Source of the DNA: Paraburkholderia translucens
GTDB taxonomy: Bacteria; Pseudomonadota; Gammaproteobacteria; Burkholderiales; Burkholderiaceae
NCBI RefSeq assembly: GCF_020881035.1
Contig: NZ_JAJITC010000001.1
Span: 620,001-684,000 of the forward strand
Direction: 5' to 3'
Length of the DNA stretch: 64,000 nt
The notes below the pieces were generated by a model. That model was not told where the DNA came from, did not search any database, and was given only the letters and a program-made list of their open reading frames with translations. The translations under genes were made by a program, and so were the position numbers. Below are positions 53,782 to 63,440 of this stretch, one piece after another. The first letter of the stretch is position 1. Each line of letters opens with the position of its first letter.

Positions 53782-54906
53782 TTATCGAAGAATGAAATCA
53801 GACGACCGCGCTGGGCTCGGCCGGAAAGAAACGGTTGGAAGGCCGCGAAAGGCGAGATGCTCCCTCAATGTGCGCCCTTCATATTCGCGTCTGAACAGAC
53901 CGCGCCGCTGGAGCTCCGGGACGAGCTTGTCGACCATCTCGTCGAGGCCACCCGGAATCCAGGGAAACATGACGTTGAAACCGTCGGAGGCCTCAGTCTC
54001 CAGCCACTCCTGCATCTCATCGGCGATCGATGTTGCGGTGCCGACGAAGGCGAAACCCGAATAGCTGCCAGCGGCTCGCGCGAGCTCCCGGATCGTCAGA
54101 CCTTTCTTCCGGGCGAGATTGACCATGCGCTCGCGCTGGGAGCGACCCGCCTCAGTTTCCGGAATCTCCGGCAACGGTCCATCGGGATCATGGCCGGAAA
54201 CGTCGAATCCAAGCATCGAGTTCAGCGAGCCGATGCCACTGTCGTAGTGGACGAGACTGTCGAGCGTCGCCCGGCGCTCGAGCGCCTCATCCATGCTCTC
54301 TGCTACGACGACAAAAGCGCCAGGCAGGTAACGCAGCGTGTCGGGTGTGCGGCCGATCGCGGCCATGCGCGAACGGACATCAGCATTGAAGCTTCGTGCA
54401 GCCTCTATCGTCGGCGGAGCGCCAAAGATGACCTCGGCGGTTTCCGCCGCGAGCTGGCGGCCTGCCGGTGACGCCCCGGCCTGAACAATCACGGGCCAGC
54501 CCTGCGGAGGCCGAGCGATATTGAGCGGGCCGCGTACTTTCAGTGAGGGGTCCAGCGACGCAAACCGCCTGGCAATGTGGTAAGGCGCATCGAAGGTGGT
54601 CGAGGCTGTTGCGATGAGCCCGATCCGTTCAGTCACCGTCGACAGCGCCGAGAGCAGCGTGAAGGGCTCAAATGACGTCACCGTGTGGCTCCTCATGAGC
54701 GCCGCGATCGGCATATTCAATAACGCCAGGTGGTCGGCCATGAAGAAGGCATCGAACTTCGCCTCTTCCAGCCGCCGGATCGAGCGACGCATTTGTTCGA
54801 GGCTGAAATTCGCATGCGGGTCGGCGCCCGGATAGCGCCACGCGCCCGTGTGGATGGCCGCTGGCCGCATGAATGCACCGAGGTGGAGTTGGCGATGACG
54901 AGCCAT
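53782..54906 (-). pseudogene. Flavin-dependent (LLM class) monooxygenase with central deletion
   Basis: 374 residues in one frame; related NtaA/SnaA/DszA enzymes are about 440-450. The beginning (HLGAFMRPAAIHTGAWRYPG, FDAFFMADHLALL) and the second half (RGPLNIARPPQGWPVIVQAG, YSGFAFVGTATSIADEMQEW) are well kept. Between RRFASLD and VRGPLN the family's RAGWNLVTS flavin-binding part and roughly 65 residues are missing, near 54540-54560. The frame is preserved but the protein is probably inactive. Confidence 0.72.
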
Positions 54907-54962
54907 CTGTCGTTCTGTCCTGTCAGGTGCCGCTGGCCCGATTGATGGGTCAGCGGCTGATT

Positions 54963-55799
54963 TCAGGCGTCGAGGAAGGTCGTCGCGTTGGCGACGAACG
55001 TCTCCGGATACTGATAGATCGACCCGTGATTGGAGTCCGGATAGACGATCAACTGCGCGTTCGGCAGATGCTGCTGGAGCGTGAACGAATGCCTCGTCGG
55101 AATAATGACGTCATTGCTGCCCTGAACGACCAGCACGGGCTGCCGGATCGATTTCAGATACTCCAGCGCGCTATCGTTCGGCACATGCCACTTGCCGATC
55201 GCCTCGTCTTGGGCGGCAATGGTTTGCGCGCTCACTTGCGGATCGCGATCCTGACGACGCAGCTTGCGTTCGAGGAAAGCAAGGCCGGCCTTCTGGCTGG
55301 CTTCGGAAGGTCCGAAATGGACGGAAAGCCACAAATGCTCGGGCGGATCATAGGTGGCCGAGAAGAGCTCTGCCGAGCGGCTTTCCGACATGTCCTGCGA
55401 ACGATGCCCGGTGCCGACGAGGATGATCTTGCGGACAAGGTCGCCGCCCTGCAGCGCGATCTCCTGCGCAACAAAACCGCCAATCGAGATGCCAAGCACG
55501 TCGACCTGGGTCAGACCCAGCGCGCGAATGAAGGCAATCGCATTGGCGCCCATTTCCTGGAAACTCGTCGGGGTCTCGCCCGAAGAGCTGGAGACGCCAG
55601 CGTTATTGAAAAGGATCACTTCCCGGTCCTTTGCAAAGCCATCGGTTACTGCCGGGTCCCAGTGGTCCAAGGTGCCGGTGTAGTGCTGATTGAAGACAAG
55701 CGGCACGCCGCCCTGCTTGCCGAAGCGGCGGTAGGCGAAGCGGATGCCGTTGGCCTCGACGAATTGGGTCGGCGCTGTATCGTGATTGATGCTGTTCAT
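54963..55799 (-). CDS. Alpha/beta hydrolase
   Basis: 278 residues. Nucleophile elbow GISIGGFVAQEIAL, oxyanion region VFNQHYTGTLDHWDPAV, acid near VQGSNDVIIPTRHSF, and catalytic His in PDSNHGSIYQYPETF. Members of this type are esterases or haloperoxidase-like hydrolases. A piece of a paralog survives at 61699-61794. Same strand as the broken monooxygenase, with 56 bases between. Confidence 0.88.
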   Translation of the reverse strand: MNSINHDTAPTQFVEANGIRFAYRRFGKQGGVPLVFNQHYTGTLDHWDPAVTDGFAKDREVILFNNAGVSSSSGETPTSFQEMGANAIAFIRALGLTQVDVLGISIGGFVAQEIALQGGDLVRKIILVGTGHRSQDMSESRSAELFSATYDPPEHLWLSVHFGPSEASQKAGLAFLERKLRRQDRDPQVSAQTIAAQDEAIGKWHVPNDSALEYLKSIRQPVLVVQGSNDVIIPTRHSFTLQQHLPNAQLIVYPDSNHGSIYQYPETFVANATTFLDA

Positions 55800-55952
55800 G
55801 GTTCAATCCTCTGTGGGCTGGGGTGAAATGCTCTAACTCGTGCATGCATAGTAGCGTTCCAGCTCGCAGCGGAAAAAGACTTTCGAGGCTCCCCCGCATG
55901 CCTGGGAAGCATGGCCCGACGTCGGGAATAGTGGGAAAGCATGACTACCCGC

Positions 55953-56617
55953 TCACGCTAACGCTTCGTCGCCCCGGGTCGCGACCAGCACCTCCGCCTT
56001 CGCTCTCCATAGCTCAGGCAGACCGCCGGCAAGATGATCGCATCGACGTGATGACGTCGCCGCGAGTTCACTAAAACGTTGAGCGAGCGGGATGGCTCGC
56101 GCATATTCACCGTTCAGGTAGTGGCACATCCAGCGTCCCCACATGCCCGAGAGTTGATAGTCCGGGTTTCCGACACGAGCCGCAATGTCGACGACCGATT
56201 CGAAGTCATCGCTGGTGCTGGTTGCGACAGTATGGCAAAGCAGACACATCCCTCGTGCCGCATGGTGCTTCATATGCCGCTCGAATTCGCGGCTTGCGGA
56301 AACAGTTCTGCGATGAACTGATATCCACGCCCCGTCACCGTACGTATTGCCGCGCGGTCGTCTCCGAGAGCGCGGCGAAGTGCGGACACCTGAGCTTCGA
56401 CGGCATTGCTTTCGACGACCCGGTCGTGCCACACGCTCGCGATGATCTCCGGCTTACTCAGAACGGAACCGCGCGATTCCGCGAGAAGAAGAAGCAGGTC
56501 GAACGCCCGATCTCCTATGTCGACTCTGATTCCACGATGCAGTACCTCCCGGCGGCGCGCCGCGACGACCGTTGCTCCGAAAGCGAAGTCACCGTGATGC
56601 AGCATGCACACGTCCAT
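55953..56617 (-). pseudogene. Winged-helix/TPR transcription regulator, reduced to two pieces
   Basis: Part 1 (56270-56617) is a CadC/OmpR-type winged helix: RAFDLLLLLAESRGSVLSKP, EAQVSALRRALGDD and TVTGRGYQFIAEL. Part 2 (55953 to about 56270, other frame) is a helical repeat piece: RVGNPDYQLSGMWGRWMCHY and EYARAIPLAQRFSELA. The long ATPase/TPR protein that normally links them has lost its central part. An isolated winged helix could in principle still bind DNA. Confidence 0.6.
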
Positions 56618-56874
56618 TCGGACCTCCTCGTGACGAAGCGAAAACAGCGGGGGGCCTCTCTGCTTTTCAGTACCAGGAAAGAGGGTGCGCGGTTCGAGCG
56701 TGCATCGGATCGTACCGCCGGGCGGCGACGAAACGATGGGTCATACTGGACTCAGCTTATTGGTTTGACATGAACCGGCGAGAATCAGCCTCTTTCAGTA
56801 CGTTTCAGCGTGCGCCGAACTGCGTCCCGTGCAGGTCGGAGTTTTCTAACGTACTACCAACGGCGGCGTCCAAC

Positions 56875-57756
56875 TTATTGCTTGATCTGGTCGAGGCGCG
56901 ACAGAAACGTCGACAGGATCGCCGAGCGGTTGTTCCGGTTATAGCCGACCACAAGCTCGATTCTCGGCGGTTCGCCCTTGAGTGGTCGGCTTGTCACCGA
57001 CCAGGGCAGCAGTTTCTCGGCATAGGCGGGCAGCAGTGCGACGCCTCTCGTCGAGGCGATCAGCGACATTGCCATCGTCAGGTTGTGGACGCGATGCGCG
57101 GGTTCGATGACGAGATCGTTTGTCGCCAGATAGTTTTCGATCGCACCGCGCATGGGACCGGCTACGTCCGAACCGCTGATGAAAAGTTCACTCGCCAGTT
57201 CGTGCACGTCGATCTCATCGAAGGCCGCAAGGCGATGGTCGCTCGGCATCAGTACGACGAAAGGCTCGCGTGCGATTGTCACGTATTCGAGGTCGGGTCG
57301 GTTGGCTTCCGCACGCATGAAGGCGACGTCCAGCCGTCCCGTCGACAATCCCTCTGCGAGATCAGGGGAGTGCTCGCTCGATACCGTCATCTCGATGTTA
57401 TGCAGATCGCTCGCGAGCACACGAGTCGCTTCGCCGAGCCAGGTCACTTCCTGCCCGCTCAGGAAGCCCACGGCAAACGTCGGCTTCGACGGGCGCGCCG
57501 CCCGCCGCGCCGCCTCGCACGCCGCATCGACCTGCGCAAGGGCCAGCCGTGCATGGTCCAGAAATGCCTTGCCGGCATCGGTCAGCTCGATGCCGCGCGC
57601 GCTGCGTACGAACAGTTGCGCACCCACTTCGTACTCGAGGTCCCTGATCTGCCGGCTCAGAGACGGCTGGGACGTGTATAGCCGACGTTCCGCCGCGACG
57701 GTCAGGCTGCCCTCTTCGGCCACAGCGACGAAATAACGAAGATGACGCAGTTCCAT
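56875..57756 (-). CDS. LysR-family transcription regulator
   Basis: 293 residues from ATG 57756 with AAAGGA eight bases ahead; an in-frame ATG seven codons up lacks this. HTH: GSLTVAAERRLYTSQPSLSRQ. Effector domain features include FAVGFLSGQEVTWLGEATRV, PFVVLMPSDHRLAAF and ELVVGYNRNNRSAILS. It is divergent from the SDR/MFS genes at 57907 and is probably their regulator. Confidence 0.9.
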   Translation of the reverse strand: MELRHLRYFVAVAEEGSLTVAAERRLYTSQPSLSRQIRDLEYEVGAQLFVRSARGIELTDAGKAFLDHARLALAQVDAACEAARRAARPSKPTFAVGFLSGQEVTWLGEATRVLASDLHNIEMTVSSEHSPDLAEGLSTGRLDVAFMRAEANRPDLEYVTIAREPFVVLMPSDHRLAAFDEIDVHELASELFISGSDVAGPMRGAIENYLATNDLVIEPAHRVHNLTMAMSLIASTRGVALLPAYAEKLLPWSVTSRPLKGEPPRIELVVGYNRNNRSAILSTFLSRLDQIKQ

Positions 57757-57906
57757 ACACGCGTTCCTTTCAGTCATGCCTGACAGGTATGGGGGTCAGC
57801 TTACAAAGTCTTTTTCTCGCGGACAAGTGCCGACTATCGTTCGATCACATCAGCCAGACGAAATCCCCCCTCGCCTCAACGTCAGTTATCTGCTGGAAGC
57901 ACGATC

Positions 57907-58653
57907 ATGAACCCCCTGACAGGAAAGACCGCGCTCGTCACCGGCGCTTCCCGTGGCATCGGGCGCGCTACAGCGCTTGCGCTCGGGCAGGCTGGCGCTC
58001 AGATCATCGTTCACTATGGCCGCAGTGCATCTGAGGCCAAGGCCGTCGCCGCCGAAATCACTGCGGCGGGCAGCCGTGCCCGATGCCTTCAGGCCGATCT
58101 GGCCGAATCCGATGGGCCGCACCGGCTCGCGCGCCATGTCCGGGCAATTGTCGGCGAACGGCTCGACATCCTCGTTGCCAACGCAGCCATCGCGAAGGGA
58201 GCCACGCTGGAGGAAACAGGCGTGGAGGATTTCGATGAACTGTTCGCAGTCAACGTGCGCGCTCCGTATTTTCTTGTGCAGCAATTGCTGCCGATCATGT
58301 GCAAGGGCAGCAGCGTCACGCTGCTTTCCTCGCTCGCGGCGCACGCAGCCATCGGTGAGCTGTCGGCCTACTCCGCGACGAAAGGTGCCGTCGATACGCT
58401 CGTACGCCATTTGGCGGCTGACCTCGGACCACGCGGTATCCGCGTGAACGCGGTCGCGCCCGGCGTGGTTCAAACCGACATGTCGAGTTTCACCCGCACA
58501 GACGAAGGCCGCGACGTGACGCTCGGCCTGCAGGCCATCAAACGGCTCGCAGAACCCGAGGACGTCGCCGCTGCGATCACCTTTCTCGCCTCCGATCAGG
58601 CCAGATGGACGACCGGCGCGACGCTGCATGTTGACGGCGGCTCGAAGCTCTAG
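57907..58653 (+). CDS. SDR-family oxidoreductase, paralog A
   Basis: 248 residues. GASRGIGRATALALGQAGAQ, VANAAIAKGATLEETGVEDF, catalytic Ser in VTLLSSLAAHAA and YSATKGAVDTLVRHLAADL, then WTTGATLHVDGGSKL. A close relative lies at 61848-62597 with the same VRAPYFLVQQLLP and VDGGSKL stretches. It is divergent from the LysR gene, and followed by an MFS exporter gene after 58 bases. Confidence 0.9.
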   Translation: MNPLTGKTALVTGASRGIGRATALALGQAGAQIIVHYGRSASEAKAVAAEITAAGSRARCLQADLAESDGPHRLARHVRAIVGERLDILVANAAIAKGATLEETGVEDFDELFAVNVRAPYFLVQQLLPIMCKGSSVTLLSSLAAHAAIGELSAYSATKGAVDTLVRHLAADLGPRGIRVNAVAPGVVQTDMSSFTRTDEGRDVTLGLQAIKRLAEPEDVAAAITFLASDQARWTTGATLHVDGGSKL

Positions 58654-58711
58654 GCGCGTCAAGCGCAACGCTGTCATTTCAGCAACCAACACGATTCACG
58701 CACCGGAACAC

Positions 58712-59914
58712 ATGATGACTCAAACCACCTCAATCCAGCCCCGGCGCACGCGAGACTGGCTCGCTGTTCTTTCGGTCGCACTCAGCGCGACCGTGTTCTG
58801 CACGACTGAATTCCTCCCCGTCGGGCTACTGCGCTATATCAGCCAGGGACTGGGCATCAGCGAAGGGACCGCCGGTATCATGGTCACGGCGCCCGGGCTG
58901 CTGGCCGCCATCGCCGCACCGTTTCTTACGATAGCGGTTGGACGTTTCGACCGTCGTCGCGTACTGCTGGGCTTGGGTCTGCTGCTCGTGATCTCGAATC
59001 TCACGGCCATGCTGGCGCCGAACTTCGCGGTTCTCGTCGTGGCTCGCGCGCTGTTCGGATCCGGAATCGGCGGATTCTGGGCGATCAGCGTGGGGCTCGG
59101 CGCCCGACTCGTGCAGCAGGAGCATGTCGGCCGGGCGACATCGTTGATCTTCGCGGGCGTCTCGCTCGGAATGCTGATCGGCGGCCCGGCCGGGGCACTG
59201 ATCGGGGACCTGGCTGGTTGGCGTGCAGCATTTGGCGCAGCGCTCGCGCTCTCTGTTGCGGCGCTGCTGGCCCAGTGGGTTTCGTTGCCGTCGCTGCACG
59301 TAGCGCATCGGGTCCATACACGCGATCTGCTCGGCATCTTCGCTACTCGACCGGCGCGCATCGGGCTGATCGCGATGACGCTTGCGCTATGCGGACAGTT
59401 TGCGACCTATACGTATATCACCCCGTTCCTCGCGACGGTGTCCGGCTTTGGCGGCAGGGTCATCTCGTCGCTGCTGCTCGGTTACACGTTCATCGGTCTG
59501 GCCGGTAATTTCATCGGTGGCTCCGCCGCGCAACGCAACGTCAAGACGACATTGATTGCAAGCATCCTGTTTATCGCGGTGCCGCTCGCCACGCTGCCCG
59601 TACTCGGCACCAGCCGGTCGTGGGTGCTGGCCGCGCTGGCCGCATGGGGGACCGCGTATGGCGCGCTGCCGGTCGCACTGCAGATGTGGATGGCGCAGGC
59701 AACCCGCGAAGTCCGCGAAGGCGGCATGGCGCTGTTCGTCGCCAACTTCCAGATCTCGATTGCACTGGGTTCGTTCGTCGGAGGCCGGATCGTCGACGGC
59801 TTCGGTCTCTTCAACGCAATGTACTTCGGCATGGGACTCGCCATGGTCTCGATCCTGACGCTCTCGCTGACCGGCGGGCGTCCTCGCAGGATCGACGAGC
59901 CCGCCACCACCTGA
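58712..59914 (+). CDS. MFS exporter (DHA1, AraJ/SotB-like)
   Basis: 400 residues, about 12 helices. DHA1 marks: FCTTEFLPVGLLRYISQGLG, RFDRRRVLLGLGLLL (motif A), and FGSGIGGFWAISVGLGARLV. Sugar-efflux-type members extrude drugs or sugars. It follows the SDR gene and may export the substrate or product of these oxidoreductases. Substrate unknown. Confidence 0.88.
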   Translation: MMTQTTSIQPRRTRDWLAVLSVALSATVFCTTEFLPVGLLRYISQGLGISEGTAGIMVTAPGLLAAIAAPFLTIAVGRFDRRRVLLGLGLLLVISNLTAMLAPNFAVLVVARALFGSGIGGFWAISVGLGARLVQQEHVGRATSLIFAGVSLGMLIGGPAGALIGDLAGWRAAFGAALALSVAALLAQWVSLPSLHVAHRVHTRDLLGIFATRPARIGLIAMTLALCGQFATYTYITPFLATVSGFGGRVISSLLLGYTFIGLAGNFIGGSAAQRNVKTTLIASILFIAVPLATLPVLGTSRSWVLAALAAWGTAYGALPVALQMWMAQATREVREGGMALFVANFQISIALGSFVGGRIVDGFGLFNAMYFGMGLAMVSILTLSLTGGRPRRIDEPATT

Positions 59915-59979
59915 ACGTAATCCGGCGGGCTGCCTTTCGCGCGGCCCGCTGCCCTCCGCTTTTCCACAAGGAGTTGATC

Positions 59980-60390
59980 ATGTCCACCACGCATCCGCAC
60001 GACAAACCCGTCAAGATTCCGGGCCTCGACCATCCGATCACGATCGAGCGTCATCCGTCGAGGATCGTCGTCAAGGCCGGCGGCAAGGTGATTGCCGATA
60101 CCCGCGAGGCGCTGACGCTGCGCGAGGCACGTTACCCGGCTGTGATCTACGTCCCGCGCAAAGACGTCGACATGACGCTGCTCGAGCGGACCGGCCACGC
60201 CACCTACTGCCCATACAAGGGCGACTGTGCTTACTTCTCTATCCCGTCCGCTGGCGAACGAGGCATCAATGCTGTCTGGACCTATCAGCAGCCTTACGGG
60301 GCCGTTGCACCGATCCGCGAGCATCTGGCTTTCTACCCCGACCGGATCGACGCGATCGAGGAACTGCCTGCCGACGCAATTTCCGGTTGA
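59980..60390 (+). CDS. DUF427 protein
   Basis: 136 residues from ATG after AAGGAG. The domain is typical: HPSRIVVKAGGKVIADTREA, YPAVIYVPRKDVDM, TGHATYCPYKGDCAYFSI and WTYQQPYGAVAPIREHLAFY. The fold is a small beta-tent with unknown catalytic role. Lies in the accessory cluster between MFS and SDR genes. Confidence 0.85.
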   Translation: MSTTHPHDKPVKIPGLDHPITIERHPSRIVVKAGGKVIADTREALTLREARYPAVIYVPRKDVDMTLLERTGHATYCPYKGDCAYFSIPSAGERGINAVWTYQQPYGAVAPIREHLAFYPDRIDAIEELPADAISG

Positions 60391-60432
60391 TCCGGTTCTC
60401 TGCGTAGAACTCCATGAGAGAGGAGAAGCAAT

Positions 60433-61179
60433 ATGAACAACGCACCCGTCGTACTGATCACCGGCGCACTGTCCGGTATTGGCCGCGCCACCGCCTTCGC
60501 CTTCGCCCGCGATAAGGCCCGTGTCGTGCTTGCCAGCCGCAGGGCTGAAGTCGGCGAGAAGCTCGCCGAAGAACTGCGCGCAACCGGCATCGAAGCCGAA
60601 TTCATCCAGGCAGACGTTCGCCATGAAGAGGAGGTCGAAGCGCTCGTCCAGGGAACCGTCGCCCGCTTCGGTCAACTCGACATCGCCGTCAACGCGGCGG
60701 GTGTCGAAGGTGAGACAGGCCCGGTCACAGAGCAAACGCCCGCACGGTACGCCGCCGTCTTCGACGCCAACGTGCTCGGCACCCTGCTCGCGATGAAGCA
60801 CGAGTTGCGCGTGATGACGGCCCAGCAGCGCGGCAGCATCGTCAACGTGTCATCGACGATGGGCCTGCGCGGCGCTGCTGGCATGTCTATCTACACGGCG
60901 AGCAAGCATGCAGTCGAAGGCCTCACGAAATCTGCGGCACTGGAAGCGGCCGCATCGGGCGTGCGCGTGAATGCCGTCGCGCCCGGTCCCATCGATACGG
61001 AGATGCTTACCCGGCTGACCGGCTCCAGCGAGCGCAAGGCCGCCATGCTGTCGAGCGTTCCGCTCGGACGCGCCGGAACGCCCGAGGAAATCGCCGAGGC
61101 CATTGTCTTTGTCGGATCGGACAAGGCCAGCTATATGACCGGCGAAATCCTGCGCGTCAACGGCGGCAGGACCGCCTGA
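60433..61179 (+). CDS. SDR-family oxidoreductase
   Basis: 248 residues, AGAGGAG upstream. NAD(P)-site TGALSGIGRATAFAFA, NAAGVEGETGPV, VNVSSTMGLRGAAGMSIYTA then SKHAVEG (the Tyr/Lys pair YTASK), ending LRVNGGRTA. A decayed relative is at 51623-51826 on the other strand. Substrate unknown. Confidence 0.9.
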   Translation: MNNAPVVLITGALSGIGRATAFAFARDKARVVLASRRAEVGEKLAEELRATGIEAEFIQADVRHEEEVEALVQGTVARFGQLDIAVNAAGVEGETGPVTEQTPARYAAVFDANVLGTLLAMKHELRVMTAQQRGSIVNVSSTMGLRGAAGMSIYTASKHAVEGLTKSAALEAAASGVRVNAVAPGPIDTEMLTRLTGSSERKAAMLSSVPLGRAGTPEEIAEAIVFVGSDKASYMTGEILRVNGGRTA

Positions 61180-61230
61180 ACCCGTCGGAGCAGCGTATTC
61201 GAAGTGCTCTGATAGCCACTGGAGAACGAC

Positions 61231-61632
61231 ATGACCACGACCACCCCCGCACAAAACAAGGCGCTACTGCTCGAGGCCTTCAATACGCTCTTCAACCAGC
61301 GCGACTACGCCGCAGCAGAGCGCTTCTGGTCCGACAACTATATCCAGCACAGCGTGCACATTGCTCCCGGACGTGAAGGCCTGTTTGACCTGATCCGCAC
61401 CTTGCCCGACACGTTGCGTTACGAGAATCAGCTCGTGGTGGCAGAAGGCGATTACGTGATCGCGCATGGCCGGTTTTCCGGTAATGGCAGGCCCCATGCC
61501 TGGATTGCCGCCGACATCGTGCGATTCGAGAATGGCAAGCTGGCAGAGCATTGGGACGTGCTCCAGGACGAGGCCAGCGCGGCGCAGTCCGTCAGCGGCC
61601 TGCCGATGTTCGGCGAACGTTTTCCGTCCTGA
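61231..61632 (+). CDS. NTF2-like (SnoaL-type) protein
   Basis: 133 residues, GGAG upstream. SnoaL-like fold: FNTLFNQRDYAAAERFWSDN, YIQHSVHIAPGREGLF, and ADIVRFENGKLAEHWDVLQD. Such proteins may be isomerases, cyclases or binding proteins. It lies downstream of the SDR and upstream of a hydrolase fragment. Confidence 0.85.
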   Translation: MTTTTPAQNKALLLEAFNTLFNQRDYAAAERFWSDNYIQHSVHIAPGREGLFDLIRTLPDTLRYENQLVVAEGDYVIAHGRFSGNGRPHAWIAADIVRFENGKLAEHWDVLQDEASAAQSVSGLPMFGERFPS

Positions 61633-61698
61633 TTCGCGTAGAGCGCCGGCAGCCATGCATGTCCCATACGTGCCAGGCATGGCCGCCTGCTTACAAAG

Positions 61699-61794
61699 GC
61701 TGCCCAACTGATCATCTATCCGGACGCCAATCACGGCTCGCTCCATCAATACCCGGAGCGCTTCGTGGAAGACGTTTCCAGATTCCTTTCCTGA
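61699..61794 (+). pseudogene. Alpha/beta hydrolase C-terminal fragment
   Basis: Thirty-one codons read AAQLIIYPDANHGSLHQYPE then RFVEDVSRFLS and stop, closely matching the end of the hydrolase at 54963-55799 (AQLIVYPDSNHGSIYQYPET). There is no start or upstream homology. A lost hydrolase paralog is implied. Confidence 0.75.
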
Positions 61795-61847
61795 GCCGTT
61801 AGTCGCCACACCCGAATTTTCGACGTGTAATTCAAGGAGAATTAATT

Positions 61848-62597
61848 GTGAGTACTGATCTTGATGGCAAGACCGCCCTCGTCACGGGCGCTTCGAGCGG
61901 CATCGGCCGTGCAACCGCTTTGGCCCTGGCCGCAGCAGGCGCGCGCGTGCTGGTGCATTTCGGCAGCGACGAACCGGCTGCGAATTCGGTGGTCGAGACG
62001 ATCCGTGCATCGGGCGGCGCGGCCGACAAAGTCGCTGCAGACCTGAGCACCGCAAACGGCCCCCACGAACTGGCCCGCCAGGTGCGCACGCTGGTCGGCG
62101 ACCGCCTCGACATTCTTGTTGCGAATGCCGGTATCGCGAAGAACGCGCCCATCGAGGAAACGACGATCGAAGACTTCGACCGCCTGTTCGCCGTCAACGT
62201 ACGCGCACCGTACTTCCTCGTCCAGCAACTGCTGCCCGTCCTGGGCGTTGGCAGCAGCGTGGTCCTGCTGTCCTCGCTTGCTGCCCGCAGCGCGGTTGGC
62301 AACCTGTCCGCCTACGCCGCGACCAAGGGCGCGATCGATACGCTGGTCACGCACTTCGCCGCGGCGCTCGGCGAGCGCGGTATCCGCGTGAACGCCATCG
62401 CGCCGGGTGTCGTCGAGACCGATATGTCGAATTTCGCCAGAACCGACGCCGGACGCGAGTTCACACTCAGCTTGCAAGCGCTCAAGCGCGTGGCGCAACC
62501 CGACGACATCGCAAGCGCGGCGCTGTTCCTTGCCTCCGACGCAGCGCGCTGGGTGACAGGTGACACGCTGCGTGTCGACGGCGGCTCGAAGCTCTGA
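61848..62597 (+). CDS. SDR-family oxidoreductase, paralog B
   Basis: 249 residues starting at GTG with AAGGAG. GASSGIGRATALALAAAGAR, VANAGIAKNAPIEETTIEDF, VVLLSSLAARSAVG and YAATKGAIDTLVTHFA with the catalytic pair, ending WVTGDTLRVDGGSKL. Strongly similar to the SDR at 57907 along its whole length; the two may be a local duplication that has diverged. Confidence 0.9.
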   Translation: MSTDLDGKTALVTGASSGIGRATALALAAAGARVLVHFGSDEPAANSVVETIRASGGAADKVAADLSTANGPHELARQVRTLVGDRLDILVANAGIAKNAPIEETTIEDFDRLFAVNVRAPYFLVQQLLPVLGVGSSVVLLSSLAARSAVGNLSAYAATKGAIDTLVTHFAAALGERGIRVNAIAPGVVETDMSNFARTDAGREFTLSLQALKRVAQPDDIASAALFLASDAARWVTGDTLRVDGGSKL

Positions 62598-62614
62598 CAC
62601 GCTGGGAGACGACC

Positions 62615-63178
62615 ATGCGCCATGCAGTCTGCCGGTCCGTCCCCACGAATCAAGGTGGAGGAACCCGTCGATACACGCGAGTCGCGCTCGACCGCCGGGC
62701 CTGCTTCTGGGTTTCGGCCGGCGTGGTCGCGCATGTCCTCTGGACCAGCGCGGCGCCAGCCATGACGTACCGGCTATACGCAAGCGAATGGCATCTCACA
62801 TCGACGACTACGGCCGCAATTTTCGCCATCTACCCGGTCGTGGTCGTCGGGGTCCTGATCCTGTTCGGCGGACTGTCCGACAAAATCGGCCGGCGCGCGA
62901 CGATGTTGCTGGGCCTCGGGGCATCGTTCCTCGGTGCGCTGATCCTCGCACTCGCCCCGGATGTGTCATGGCTTTTCGTGGCCCCTGCATTCATGGGCGT
63001 GGGCGTCGGTCTGACCGCCGGACCATCGACGGCGGCGATGGTCGAATTCAATGAAGGCAGTTCGCCCCGGCGAGCCTCCGTGGTAGCAACTGCCGCCCAG
63101 GCCGCAGGCTTCGCGGCAGCGCTTATCGTAGGCGGCGCACTGACGCAATACGAAGCCATCGCTCGTGCGCTGGAATAG
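62615..63178 (+). pseudogene. MFS transporter, 3' half lost
   Basis: 187 residues; MFS transporters have about 400. The first part reads ACFWVSAGVVAHVLWTSAAP, LFGGLSDKIGRRATMLLGLG (motif A), then FMGVGVGLTAGPSTAAMVEF and stops after VGGALTQYEAIARALE. Its 3' end runs directly into the truncated LysR gene on the opposite strand, so a deletion removed the second half. Probably non-functional. Confidence 0.75.
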
Positions 63179-63355
63179 CGTATGCCCAAGCGCTTCCTCG
63201 AGCGCACGCAACCTGCGACCCATGGTGGGCTGGGTCTGGCCCACGCGCTTCGCTGCCGCCCCCAGCGTGCCGCAGCGGGCAATCGCCAGAAAGATCCGGA
63301 CATCGCCCCAATCCAAGGGGGCATTCATTTTTGCATGGCTCATGCGCAGGAACAT
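62966..63355 (-). pseudogene. LysR-family regulator, only the N-terminal DNA-binding part left
   Basis: From ATG 63328 the frame reads NAPLDWGDVRIFLAIARCGT, then LGAAAKRVGQTQPTMGRRLR and a typical wing GHTLFQRTSDGFVL, which ends near 63140. After this it continues only in the antisense of the MFS gene, without LysR homology. The effector domain is missing. An isolated HTH may still bind DNA. Confidence 0.72.
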
Positions 63356-63440
63356 TGATTTACATGCGTTCTAGCATAGACCATGATGACAGACGTCGAC
63401 CCATTCGCTCGACGGGAAAGCAACCCGATAGGGACCCACC

